DNA of 64,000 nucleotides, taken from positions 1 through 64,000 of the forward strand of contig JASJFT010000226.1 of assembly GCA_030770425.1 (NCBI GenBank), read 5' to 3'. The notes below the pieces were generated by a model that did not search any database, had not been told where the DNA came from, and worked only from the letters and a program-made list of their open reading frames with translations. The DNA comes from Darksidea phi. Lineage: Eukaryota > Ascomycota > Dothideomycetes > Pleosporales > Lentitheciaceae. How positions within the stretch are numbered: position 1 is the first letter of the stretch; every line of letters starts with the position of its first letter. Position numbers and translations under genes: made by a program. Below, piece after piece: positions 32,199-43,255 of this stretch.

Positions 32199-34194
32199 AT
32201 TCGCAACAGCCGGTTTCGTGAACCGAAAATTTTCGATCGTTGACTGGGTATGAAACAGAAACCGCAACTGCGTAAGGCTGGCGGGAAGCGTGGCTGCAAT
32301 GGGACTCTTGGCCGATCTGCGGTCGTCGTATTGTCGCTTGGGTTTCGGCCGAAGCTTCACGAAGCTTCACTCGGCGCTTGCAAAAAATGCTTGGGAGGCT
32401 TGGTGAGGCTTGTATTGGACTGTATGTACCATCAATGCCGGCGTTTGACGGCCACGCAGAGCGATGAGAAGATATGTAGCGACGGTGTGATGGCGGAAAG
32501 GGCCGGTAATATAGTTTTGAGGAGTCGGGCGCTGCCGGTAGAACTTCTCAGAATGGTAAGGGATGCAGCGATCTTGGGTCAAGAGTGCATAGACCATATG
32601 ACGTAAAGTCACCCCGAGAGGGAGAAAAACACCTCATGTGTGAGCGGCGATTGCTGCGGGCCATGATGTTTGGTTATCCCCGTTCGCTAAGAAACAGCCT
32701 TAGCCGTTGGCTTAGCATTTAAGCCTCTCACCGTCTTTTCCGCTGTGCCGGTCTCCGACGCCATGCCGTGAGAGACGTCACCGAAAGAAAATTGGTACGC
32801 CTGATATGTACGGTCGACGATTCAGAATCATGATGAATGTTGATGATCATGCCCCCCCCCATGCCGGGCAAATTTTACAAGGCAAGGCTATTACGTGTGC
32901 GAAACGTTGAGAGGTTGAAGCGAGGTTCTCCCACGGGAACTAGCGTACCCCGCTGAAACTGCCGCATGGCGCACACGCGCCGTTGACAAAGACCCTGAAC
33001 AAATATCCCGCGTCGTTGCATGTGACATGCGAGGAACGCGGGGAAACATGTCCCAAAAGAACTTCACGTCAGCATTCCGAAAAGCTGAAGCAATTTACAA
33101 GCTCTAAATTTCGACCGTCTAGAACATCCGTGCCATAATTCCCATTGAGTTTGTCGCGACGATATCAACGGGTGGAAACCATGGTTGAGTATAGGCAGTT
33201 GGCAGCTACCCATAACCTGGATTCCTTTGAGCTTGATTGCGGGGAAGCGTGAGAACCGCACTCCAAACGTAAGCCGTCATCTTGAGCTTGATTACCTATA
33301 CATGCGAGCTCTTTCCTGACTGTGACTCTGGGGCACTCTTATCGTTCTCATGTACGTTAAGATTCTCGAGCGCTAATCACTTTGGTGTTCAAGGTATGCT
33401 TATCAACGCCTCAACCATGGTTCACTTTTAAACCGTGAGCTACGAATACATCCAACATAACTCGCGAAATGTCAATTCTCGGAGCTTCAACAGTAGGATG
33501 TAGCTGGGCGCACAATATCGCGAGAGGAAGCGACCATGTTCGTACAATCCAGCGAAAGATCTAAGTGGTGTTCTTGACAGTGGGGGTAGGTCGGTACAGT
33601 GGAGGAGACCATGGCACGGCCGAGAATAAGGGAAAGACGTCCGTGATGTAAGTCCATATGGTAATTCACACTAACCTCACCATCTCACCACACTATTTAG
33701 GATGGTCCGCAGCCTTGTTAGGACCAGTTATGAGCATCTGAGCCCTCTCAAACGAGTGAGTAACGGAACCGTATCAAACCATCTCAAAGCCGAGAGAAGT
33801 CCGGCCAATGAAGGACAACACGGAGATGTCTCCAAGGCCCGGGACTTTGCGAGTCAAGATAAACGAGGCCCGGCGGGGCTGTTCGGTACCAACACTGCCA
33901 CCGCGTCTAGTGACTCGATTCGGAAATGCGCATCAGCAATAACAAGCTCTGGCTAAATCCTAGCCTGCGTTTCAGCGAAGCGGAGAAGTCAGAGTCTCAA
34001 GGTGGAGTTGCACGCTATACTATAACCGCTATAATCGCCATAGTCGTTGGATCCTAAGCCGAATATTACACTGAAGTAAGTCCGCTGTTCGTAGATGGCA
34101 ACAACGGCTTACAACCCCCCAGATAGAGCCACATTTCCTTACCGCTCGTCCCGACTATACCTTCTACATCGTTGATCTCCAGGCCGACTCAGCA
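32199..34194. other. Gene-poor intergenic region
   Basis: Two kilobases upstream of the MFS gene. It has a 10-bp duplication (GAAGCTTCAC twice at 32351-32370) and a run of nine C at 32852-32860. An 84-codon frame at 33702-33956 (+) has no family resemblance. No gene is supported. Confidence 0.4.
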
Positions 34195-34902
34195 CTACAT
34201 GTTCCTCCTCTTCTCCGCCTCTTTCATAACCCTGCCAATAGTCTCTAATATCCGCTGCTCGTCTTCCCTTCCAAACCACTTCTCGCCTTCCGGGAAATTA
34301 TCCTTGCTATCCAATAAGATCCCATTGATGGCGGCACCCAACGCCATCAAATCCCCTACAAAAGTTGGACCCTTCTCACCGCTATCTTCCGGATCCATCT
34401 CCAAATCATCACCACCAATTTTCGTGCCCTCAAGGTTGCGAAGCGCCGCGTTGACAACAGCAACGCTCCACACGCTTTGTGCACAAAGTTGTATTTGGTT
34501 CAGAACTAGGCGCTCTTTGACGCTAACAATGCGCAATTGTAGTTCATCGCATGCCTTGAGGCCGTCCCGTAGAACGGTAAAGATTTCTCTGTACTCCGAT
34601 AACTCCAATTTCGGACTGTCCTCTTCCATCGCACCCAATCTCGCCAGCGTCTTGGCCATAGCTACGATGGCAGCGTACTCGGATGTATGCACTTGGGATT
34701 TGTACAGTACTTCTAGTCGTAGTTGAATATCTTCTGCAGTTGCACGTAGCCAAGGTCTCTTCAGTAGCAATGGAGCCAGTTCTCTGATATCGCGGCGTGG
34801 TGTAGTGGTAGAGTCAGATTCTAAATCAGAGTTGATGTCTGAACTTGTAGCGCTGAGAAAACATTCGGGACCAAAGTTGTACTCGCCACGAGCGTTGGAC
34901 AT
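34195..34902 (-). CDS. Hypothetical protein, helical, unassigned
   Basis: The 235-aa single-exon frame is not recognised. It is acidic, begins with a Ser-rich stretch, then predicts mainly helix: RDIRELAPLLLKRPWLRATA, EYAAIVAMAKTLARLGAMEE, SEYREIFTVLRDGLKACDEL. It ends with charged RILETIGRVMKEAEKRRNM. Composition and codon use are gene-like, and the antisense frame is only a shadow. It could be missing a 5' exon. It stands alone between two gene-poor stretches. Confidence 0.5.
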   Translation of the reverse strand: MSNARGEYNFGPECFLSATSSDINSDLESDSTTTPRRDIRELAPLLLKRPWLRATAEDIQLRLEVLYKSQVHTSEYAAIVAMAKTLARLGAMEEDSPKLELSEYREIFTVLRDGLKACDELQLRIVSVKERLVLNQIQLCAQSVWSVAVVNAALRNLEGTKIGGDDLEMDPEDSGEKGPTFVGDLMALGAAINGILLDSKDNFPEGEKWFGREDEQRILETIGRVMKEAEKRRNM

Positions 34903-37346
34903 GATGGAGTAGACGAGGCCGTCCCTAATGCGGTTAATGGGTTAGAATATTTAATAGCCGTGGACATTGAACATGCAACTCATGGATCGATTCATGGGGG
35001 TAAACATCGGGAGCCGTAGAGTGCACGTGACATACCAATTTTGACTACTGGAACCGCCATGGTACGAACGCGATCGAGAAGCGTTCAGGATCGGTATTCT
35101 GTTATGACCCCAAGCCCATTCAGTCGATTGCTGGAATGACGCGTGCGATCTCTGATGCGTGAAGACGCGCCGCGCACTCCACGAGCTTGTGAACACGCGA
35201 CGCGCTGCTGATGCCATTGTGGGCAGCCTTCGTGTATGCCCGATCGAGAGGGCCCGATTTTAGTGTTTTGGGTATTTGGTGAGAAGATCGCGTTTCAGAT
35301 TGCGAAAATGAGAGGTTTGTTGCTGCTTGGTCCGTGCCGAGCGTGGCTGGAAGCATAGAGCCTTGCATAAACAGACACGTCATTGCACACAACTTCCCAT
35401 TATGTCGACGAGAGGCGTCTATTCTACCGCTTACAAGTCATACCCAGTCGTCTGGGACTGTCGGTTTCCCCCAAACCTAAATATCCTCGTCATGTAGGGT
35501 GGTTAACGTCGGCTATTAAACTTCTTCGGTGTTGTCAGGGAGCTCTGGTACCAAGTTTACGGTATCATCATCCAGCACTGATTCTTTCTCTGTGAGTTGT
35601 TTTTAGGAGCGGATCTCTGCGGACAGATGTCCGTCATCATGTTCCCCATGGAGGCGTCCATCTTGCCGTATCTATGTTCATCTTCACTCGCAGTCTAATT
35701 CTGGGTTTTTTCACCAAGGTGACCGTGCTTTTTGGTTTCGATGCCTGGTTCTTCCCCTCGTTGGGCCGCTAGGGATTCAACCTTCCTCCATTTACTTCGA
35801 GGAGATCTCATAGCAAACGGAAGCCCTGAATGCAAATGAAGCTTCCGTCTGCAATTTCATAATTCTCTGATAAGGATGCCCACCCTTTTCTCAATCCACC
35901 CCAGTTGCTTGATGAACTTCAAGCTTGGGTTGTCCCGACTATGTGTCTGGCAAATAGCTGAACTGTAGGGCAACGGCATCAAAGTTCGCAGTGGTTCTGA
36001 ACACCGCGATGAAGTCTTGGAGCGCTCTAACCTCCACGCGAGTCATCGCTGTCTCAAGGCAAGTGCCATAAGATCTTTGGCGGTTTAGAAGCACATCCGC
36101 CATCAATGCTACCCCCAGCTTTACGGTTTCTCCATAAGTACGACATTCACAATCTCCCAGTCCGTTCTTCCAACAAGTCCAGAAGCGTTTGAACACGCTT
36201 AGAAGACAATTGATTCTGCTAGGTTGTTGGAGGTATAGCCCATCCCTTGTACTTCTTCGCCCAAAACGGCGCAAATCAGGATGCTGGGCGGTAAATCATA
36301 GTTCCAGATTTACAAGGTTTTGATAGCCCATTCGGTATGTTCAGGTTTGCACAACGGACGGAGCTGAAGACAGTAATCCTAGCTCTTCCTGCACCTCACA
36401 CACTATCTCTTCGCCAAGGCTCCGCGCACGCGCAAAAATGCTCGGTTTGGTCCTTCTATCCGGATTCGCTCCGGCTCGTTTGTGCAGTTTTCGAACTGTC
36501 GCGCAATAGTTTTTCTTATCTTTCTTTACGCTTTCCCCTTCGCTAGCACCTTATCTGGTGGTATGAAGGCAGCCTTCTTAGCCTTACTTCATCAATAGGT
36601 ATATCACGCCAGAATCAATAGCGTCTTTCTGTTTCAAATTGTCCAGCCTTCCTCTCGACGATCTAACGGTTGCGTATTTTCGATAGGCTGGCGAACAAGC
36701 CCACGCGGCTATCGAAGAAGCGTGCGGGTGCGAGCAACAAGCCATCGACAGGATATCATGCTGCCCCGGCTACTCTATGCATGTGGTGTTAAAGCCTTGG
36801 GTTTGTCGGGTTGCCTGTGAACTGCAAATGAGACGGCACATTAGTCCAAAAAGCGTTAAGGTGAGCGCGTCCCAACCCTGGAACATCATTCGCCCGCCTC
36901 CACCTTGGCATCGGATTTTCTCCAACTCGCCAGGCTCTTCGTCTCTACCGATCCACTCACCCTCAATGTTCCAGAAAATATTCCTACGCAGGTCAATACT
37001 GCAGCTTCATGTCAGCTGTTTCATGCTTGCGCTAAACTGCATATCCCTTTAGATATACTTTTTCTGCATCTAGAACGGCCCTTTCGAAGACTCGGCGATC
37101 TGCCCTCCACAATCACGAGTTCAATTTGCGGCCTAGAAGAAGCCAAACGACCTGCCAAGGTCATCCCACTCGTGTTGCAGTGTTTGAGGATCACACCCAG
37201 GACGGCATTGCGTCAGTATGATGGGAGACATACTCTCAGTATCATTCATTATCTTTGCGAAGAAGCTTTCATTGCATCATGGGTTGTGTCGTGTGCGGAT
37301 GCGCTATGATATCCCGTGATGTGTGTACGCATGGAAATGTCGAAGG
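34903..37346. other. Gene-poor region with two weak frames
   Basis: About 2.4 kb with no firm gene. A 111-codon frame at 35939-36274 (-) and a 134-codon frame at 36905-37309 (+, starting MASDFLQLARLFVSTDPLTL) look somewhat protein-like but match no family known to me and have no convincing exon partners. They may be relics. Confidence 0.35.
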
Positions 37347-38154
37347 CTATAGCTCCTTCTTTTCTCCATCCGCCTTCTTATCCTCCTCACCCGCCTTGAA
37401 CGCCATCGGCTCCTCCCTCGCAGCACCGGGCGGCGCTTTATGCGTAACTAACACATACACTGCCGTAACCGCCTCTGCCACCAACGCAATCATGCTCGCA
37501 CAAGCAATCCCCCAAACGTTGATGCTGACACTGCCTATCGGCGCTCTCGGAAAACTCAATATCCACTCAACGTAGTACGGCACCCACCCGGCTGGTATCC
37601 AGAACATAGGCGACTTGGCGAACCAAAACTGGAGAATAAAGCGCAAGCCTTGTGTGCCGAGCCAGCGGAGTGTCGAGATGGTGGAGGTGAAGGTTGCTTG
37701 GTGGGCGCGGAGGGAGGTATCTGTGAGCAAACCCATCAGCCTTTCATGCTGTAGATAGTGGGGTATACTTGGAGCGCGCAGGAGACCTACCGAGCTTCTG
37801 ATACTCAGCGACCGCCTTGTTATACTGTCGATCCAACTTCGCCCATTTTGAAAAGTTGTCTTGCGGTGACGTGTTCCCCAGCTCACGCTTCAAGCGAACA
37901 ATCTCTCGTTTCAAGCTTTGCGATTTCTGCGCGGAGGACGACGTCGGGGTAGGGAGTTTGTTGTATATAATCCATAGCTATGGTTCGATTAGCCTTTTGC
38001 TCATGCTCCGACCCTTTCCGTTTCTCGCTTTGGACAAGATGCGGGCATGGCGGGAAGAAAAACGTACCAGTTCATTAATCGTGGTCGCGCCCACAGTATT
38101 GATAACGTGGAGCGACAGCTGCAGGATGAAGACAACGAGTAGAAGCGAAGGCAT
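37347..38154 (-). CDS. GET1: Get1, ER receptor subunit for tail-anchored proteins
   Basis: Get1 and Get2 form the ER receptor that takes tail-anchored proteins from Get3. Exons 38154-38068, 37977-37791 and 37720-37347 with introns of 90 and 70 nt give 215 aa. TM1 is at the N-terminus (MPSLLLVVFILQLSLHVINT). The cytosolic coiled coil that grips Get3 follows (QSLKREIVRLKRELGNTSPQ, KWAKLDRQYNKAVAEYQKL). TM2 and TM3 flank WFAKSPMFWIPAGWVPYYVE and WGIACASMIALVAEAV. The tail is Lys/Glu-rich. Order and length fit fungal Get1. It is divergent from the prenyltransferase gene across 259 bp. Confidence 0.92.
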
Positions 38155-38413
38155 AGCGGCGAACGTGTCAGAGTGAATGTATATCGTGGTTCAGCACATG
38201 GTGTGGTCGATGGGTGTGGTGTTGAAAGCGAGCCTTATGTCATACCACGAAAATGCCCGCTTGGTGTTGATATGGTCCGTGCATTGTCCGCTTGTGTATT
38301 CCCCCACTATAGCATCCTTTCCCAGTCCGCCACCCTATTCTACATCCTACTATATCTAGTGACAGTGGGCTTTTTGGCACGGCCCGACTCGTTTCAGATT
38401 CCAATATGCGACC
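38155..38413. promoter_or_regulatory. Bidirectional promoter, GET1 and PTAR1-like gene
   Basis: 259 bp between two divergent start codons; inferred from layout only. Confidence 0.5.
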
Positions 38414-39493
38414 ATGGGTTCCGATACGGCTGTTGCATTGCAAAGCAAAGCATATGAGGTGTTGAACGCTTACTTTCACGAGCACAAAGACGAGCTACTG
38501 AATATCGAAATCCTTCCACCTGTATTCCCGCCTCCAGACGGGATCTGCGTCCAAGAGGAGTCGAATTTGGGTGTACCAAAGAAAATATTAGCTTTGGCTT
38601 TCGTAGAAGCAAGGAAGAGATTTCTTGCGAATGCTAACGATGGGCCCTCATCAGTTGTAAGCTACAAGGAGTTACTTATACAAATGGAATATAAGTTCAT
38701 GTTTACATAGGAAGCATTCCAAGCAACCCGTCTGATCCTCCTCTTCGACCCGGAATACCTCACAGCAGCCAACTTCCGCAAACGCCGATTGAACCATCTC
38801 AAGTCCGTCTCCTCTCAGAACATCTTCCAGCGCGAGGTCGACCGCGAACGCACCTTCCTAACCACAATCCTCACCTCCCCCCTTCACCGGCAGACCAAGT
38901 CCCCTACCCTCTGGCATCACCGCTTCTTGCTCGTCGCGCATCACCTACTCCCAACTCACGTCGAAACCGATATCTTGGACTTGTTGCAGTCCGAGTTGAG
39001 TGTTGTGTGTAAATCCGGTGAACGCCATCCAAAGAATTACTACGCTTTTCAATATGCTCGTCGTCTCTTCACCGCCTCTCTTTTCCCTCCTCAAAGACTA
39101 TCTCCTCCACCACGATTCGTGACTAGCCTTGCCGACAAGGCGATTGCAGACGCGGTAGAGGTGATGCGAGATTGGTGTTGTCGCCATCCGAGCGATATTT
39201 CAGGGTTCTCTTTTCTGGGCTGGTTACTGCGGAGGTGTGAGAATGTGTTGGAGAAGCGGCGGGTTGTGGAAAAGGTCGTCGGATATGCGTTGAGGGTGCG
39301 ATTCTCGAATGAGTCGCTGTGGTATTTTGTACGGATGGTGGTAGCGGATGAGACGGTGGGAGAGGGACGGACAGATATATTGGGGCTATTGCTGGGATGG
39401 TTGAGTGAGGAAAGCGGCGGGGAAGAGGGAGGTGTATTGGATGAAAGGGTAAGACAAACGGTGGATTGGATAGAGAAGTACGCTCTACCTTAA
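38414..39493 (+). CDS. Protein prenyltransferase alpha-subunit repeat protein (PTAR1-like)
   Basis: Exons 38414-38656 and 38711-39493 joined by a 54-nt intron (GTAAGC..CATAG) give 341 aa. Several prenyltransferase-alpha (PFTA) helical-hairpin repeats are visible, with the typical Trp/Arg pattern: AANFRKRRLNHLKS, LWHHRFLLVAHHLLPTH, HPKNYYAFQYARRLFT, ESLWYFVRMVV. The arrangement and divergent sequence suggest the PTAR1-type orphan alpha subunit rather than canonical Ram2 or Bet4. The human PTAR1 protein works in geranylgeranyltransferase type III; whether this protein does so is inference. Intron placement restores the repeat EAFQATRLILLFDPEYLTAA. Confidence 0.83.
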
Positions 39494-39641
39494 CCCGCCA
39501 CGACGGTAGAATCATGAGCAAAAAAACAAATACTAAAACTGACCACCTTAATTTATATGCAAGTCTCCTAAAAGCACAGGGCAACCCAGCTCGGATCAGT
39601 CCCAGCCTATACGCAACCACCATATATGGACCGCCCATACT

Positions 39642-41441
39642 TTACACTTTTCCGTCAAAGAACTCCCTCTGCGGCACTAAATCTCCCAGCACTCTAAGCA
39701 CGCCCTCTTCCTCGGCATGCGTCGGCTCCCACACAGTCCGTACCTGCTCCCAAGCTCGCAGTGTCCGTTCACTATCCATACACTTCTTGAACGCCCTCAA
39801 CGCACTCACAACGGCCATCTTGGAAATCCACGTACGGTCCAGCTTCTGGTCAACGGCTTTGAGATATTCGGTCCACGTCTGCTCCAGTCTGTCCGCCGTC
39901 CAGGACGAGTACCGTACACCACCGAATGAGTTGAAGCCGTGGAATATGACAACAAAAATCGAACCTTCGAGCGGGACACCGTTGTAGCCCATTTCCCGTA
40001 AGAGTTCGTTCACGCGGTCGATGTCTCCGACTGTTCGGGCGTGGTGTCGGATTAAGATGCTGTATGTACGCGAGTTTGGCGCTATGGGAGCAAAGTCTTG
40101 CAGCTCTTTACGCTTCTCGACCTCCCATCTACCTTTGTCGATCTCCCGTAGTTTCGTAAGCTGGCGTGCTTCGTGTGTGAGATGGAGACCAAGCGCACGA
40201 CGACCGCGCCATGTAAGCATATTGAACTTTTTTTGAGGGAAGAGGGTCGTTTTTGCTGCATGCAGTCTCTTCATGCGCTCGAAGACGTGTTCAGCGGCAC
40301 CGGGTTCGCCAGCCCGGATTAAGGCGGCGATGACAGCGTTCATGACGACGGTGTCGATGATGTCACCAGCTTCGACCATCTCGTGGTATATTCTCCGTAC
40401 GCTGTTGCCGTCTTGCTGGACACCATAGTAGTAAAGAAGGGAGACGCGGAAGTGGCGATGCAGCCTGAGGTTGCGGGCTTTCATCTCTTTGAGAAAGGAC
40501 TCAGCAAGGCTATATTTCCCGCCTTTGACAGCGACATCGAAGAGAACGTTCAGTGTAACGGTGCCTCCCTTGACGCCAGCCCGTTTCTCCATGTCACGCC
40601 AGACACGCAGAGCTGACTGCACTTCTTCTGTAGACACTTTGCCCACGTAGCGGCCGACCAGGTGTATGGCAGTTGTCCATTCTGAGCGCGTAATATGTAT
40701 ATGCGCTTTCTTCATGTCGTCCAATATAGCTGTGAAGCGGTGCATTGCGATTTCAGTAGGCCGTTCTAGGGCGGAGAGGTGGTGAAGCATAGTGTGGATC
40801 GTCTGAGAGCGTAGGTACGCCACTCCGGGGGAAGGTAAGAGCTTGTAGGCATCGTACAGTAGCATGTGCGGTGTCTCTTCGTCCTCTAGAAGATTCTCAA
40901 TCGTGGCTATGGTGGAGATAACCTGCGGGTCGTCACTTGGCCAGGGCTCGTGGTCGTCCCCCACATTCCAGATCCACGGCCCGTCATCAAAAACCTCTTC
41001 TGGCGGTTTTGTGGCAAGATCAATTCTGTAGTAGTCCACTAGTGCCTTCAACTCGTTCTCGGCGAACTGCGCGACCTTCTTAAGCGGACCCCTTCGTTCC
41101 GCCTTGGTGGATTTGGACTCTCGCCGCTCATGGTTACAAAGTGCATCCTTCCGCCGCGTTTTGTGGTGTGCTGTAGGCCTTGGCCCGACATCTAGTAGTG
41201 TTGATATCTGCTTAGCATGCTCCGGACAAGAGCCCGCCCGCGCCAATGCCTGGATGAAGAGGTTGTGCATGCGCCCACTCCTAGCAGACGGTATCCTTGG
41301 CGGCCGACTTATAGCGCTGTTGGAGAAGACGCGGTTGGACAATTTAGAGGATGATTCTGGGTACAGAAACGCGAGGAACGGGCGTACGTGGTGGGTGTGC
41401 GAGACGGTCGAGGTCCGGTCGAGGGTGCGGAACAGGGACAT
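39642..41441 (-). CDS. Mitochondrial pentatricopeptide repeat (PPR) protein
   Basis: The single-exon 599-aa product has an Arg/Ser-rich N-terminus consistent with a mitochondrial presequence. PPR-type helical pairs follow in the centre and C-terminal half: GTVTLNVLFDVAVKGGKYSL then AESFLKEMKARNL; DTVVMNAVIAALIRAGEPGA then AEHVFERMKRL; NSRTYSILIRHHARTVGDID then RVNELLREMGYNG. PPR proteins bind organellar RNA and act in its processing, stability or translation. The precise target is unknown. It is divergent from a mitoribosomal protein gene, which is a sensible functional pairing. Confidence 0.85.
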   Translation of the reverse strand: MSLFRTLDRTSTVSHTHHVRPFLAFLYPESSSKLSNRVFSNSAISRPPRIPSARSGRMHNLFIQALARAGSCPEHAKQISTLLDVGPRPTAHHKTRRKDALCNHERRESKSTKAERRGPLKKVAQFAENELKALVDYYRIDLATKPPEEVFDDGPWIWNVGDDHEPWPSDDPQVISTIATIENLLEDEETPHMLLYDAYKLLPSPGVAYLRSQTIHTMLHHLSALERPTEIAMHRFTAILDDMKKAHIHITRSEWTTAIHLVGRYVGKVSTEEVQSALRVWRDMEKRAGVKGGTVTLNVLFDVAVKGGKYSLAESFLKEMKARNLRLHRHFRVSLLYYYGVQQDGNSVRRIYHEMVEAGDIIDTVVMNAVIAALIRAGEPGAAEHVFERMKRLHAAKTTLFPQKKFNMLTWRGRRALGLHLTHEARQLTKLREIDKGRWEVEKRKELQDFAPIAPNSRTYSILIRHHARTVGDIDRVNELLREMGYNGVPLEGSIFVVIFHGFNSFGGVRYSSWTADRLEQTWTEYLKAVDQKLDRTWISKMAVVSALRAFKKCMDSERTLRAWEQVRTVWEPTHAEEEGVLRVLGDLVPQREFFDGKV

Positions 41442-41777
41442 GAGAGAGGAAACATTCTGTCAGCGGCGGCAGGTCCAAGCGGATGACATGGGCAGCGGGA
41501 GCTCAACGGGATTAAATAAGACCCATTGGCAAGCTGTAAGCGATAGATGGGATACACGGCGAGGAGGAATGTTGGCAGGGCGAAGAAGTCGCGTCGCGAA
41601 AGTTTCTAGCTCGCGGCAACTTCCGCCCGAGCTTTTCTCCGCGTGCGCACGAGAAACCCAGCACGACAACGACCACCTATCAACCACCCTGATCGCCAAT
41701 CGCCCGTCACTCCCTTGATCCGTACTCGATGCGATAGAATCAACAACGTCAATTGAACGAGAACACTATCGCCCGCC
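41442..41777. promoter_or_regulatory. Bidirectional promoter, PPR gene and RSM25
   Basis: 336 bp between divergent start codons of two mitochondrial-function genes; inferred from layout only. Confidence 0.5.
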
Positions 41778-42594
41778 ATGGGCCGCTACGACTTCCGGCC
41801 GATGCGCGTCCGCCAAACCGCAAAAGCTCTCTTCGACTCCAAACGCAACGCCAACCTGCCCCAATGGTACGATATCATCGGCGACATACCTCCCAGCGAA
41901 GCTCTCGCCCGTCCAGTTCAACGAACGCCCGTACCAAAGCGTGCGAAGAAGCCTAGCCGAATGTTCCAGCCGATGCCCATCAGATACCCTGAAGACAAGC
42001 TCCGATCAGATTTCTTCGGCGACCACCCATGGGAGCTGGCCCGGCCGAGGGTGATAGTCGAGAACAGCGGCAACGATGCGAAGGGCTATGACTGGAGCAA
42101 GATTGTGCAGCCGGGAAAGCAGCTAGATGGTGAGAGGTACGTCTCCGCCGAACTGCTACATGATTCATGACTAATAGCACTATAGTGTCGTTCAGCGCCA
42201 GCTTTGGCTTATGAAGCACCGCGCCCTCTCGAAGCCCGCCGCCTATGATGTTGCTCGCCGCGAATTCTACAAGCACCGCCACCTCGAAGACATCCGGCGG
42301 CGTGTCGCTAAAGAAGAAGCTCTCCACGTGGGCGCCTATTTCGGCAAGGGCCCGCTCGAAATTGGCATGGAGCTCGAAGACAAGTCCTGGGAGAACTGGA
42401 AGGAATGGGCGAACAAGCAGATCGAGGATGAAGAAGCGCAAAGGGCGCAGATGTTCTCGGGCCCGCAGACCGACTCAGCGGACATGAGTGATGCCGAATA
42501 CACTGCGGCATTGGGCGAGTTGAATGCGCAGGGAAGTGTGCCGCAGACGAAGCAGGGGCAGACCGCGCTTGGAGGCGTGGCAGCGCATCCATAA
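41778..42594 (+). CDS. RSM25: Mitochondrial small ribosomal subunit protein mS23 (Rsm25)
   Basis: Exons 41778-42136 and 42186-42594 with a 49-nt intron (GTACGT..CTATAG) give 255 aa. The product opens with the strongly conserved MGRYDFRPMRVRQTAKALFD and contains PPSEALARPVQR, KPSRMFQPMPIRYPEDKLR and FFGDHPWELARPRV. Exon 2 carries VVQRQLWLMKHRALSKPAAY and DVARREFYKHRHLEDIRRRV. The C-terminus is acidic and disordered. Length agrees with fungal Rsm25. It is a structural component of the mitochondrial 37S subunit. Confidence 0.94.
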
Positions 42595-43255
42595 GCGAGG
42601 AGTGTATGATATTGAAAGGTTGTGTAAATATACATTGTAAGAGCTGCATGCAACGACAGCAACATTTCCAGAAAGCTATGTTTTGTTATCATGCATACCA
42701 CGTCATATTACCGTTGTCCAAGGCAGGACTATCGAGTACACGAAAAGGCAAAAGAACTTTGCAATATCCCCGTTCAATGTTAGAGGAGAGGAAATGATGC
42801 ACATATCCAAGCAGATGAAAGCAAAACAATCATAAGTTATACCTTACGAAGCAAACAGACCTACTCTTTTCCCTCCATCAATATCCCTGTTTCCTACGGC
42901 ACAGTTCCCGTCCCTGACCCGTAAGCTGTGCACTCCTTTACGCACCTTTCTCGCCTATCCCGTTGTTCTACATTGCTGCGCCGGAGATACTATGTAGAAT
43001 CTTCAACGAGTCCTAATTCTAAGGCCAGGTTGCCGAGCCTCGAGCCTCTTGAGCTAGGGATGTACAGCGGGGTAGTAATGAATAAAGTATTATCTGCGAA
43101 CGGCTGCCGAGCCAACTATTAACAGAGTAGAAGTAGCAAAACCGCCGCTCGGCAACCCCCAGGATACCCACAGAACAGTGTTCTACCTTTCATCACTCCA
43201 GTGGCACCATAGATTGGAATACTCCTTGCTTCCTAATTCCAACCTTTCGAACCTG
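42595..43255. other. Convergent 3' intergenic region
   Basis: About 660 bp between the stops of RSM25 and the HeLo-like/SH3 gene. Only short frames; nothing specific seen. Confidence 0.4.

Noticed and set aside
34790..34850. tRNA-like string with GTGGTAGAG
   Set aside because: No matching B box or cloverleaf could be folded, and it lies inside a coding frame.
36905..37309. 134-codon + strand frame starting MASDFLQLARLF
   Set aside because: It looks somewhat protein-like, but no family, splice partner or conserved motif was found; kept only as a weak note.
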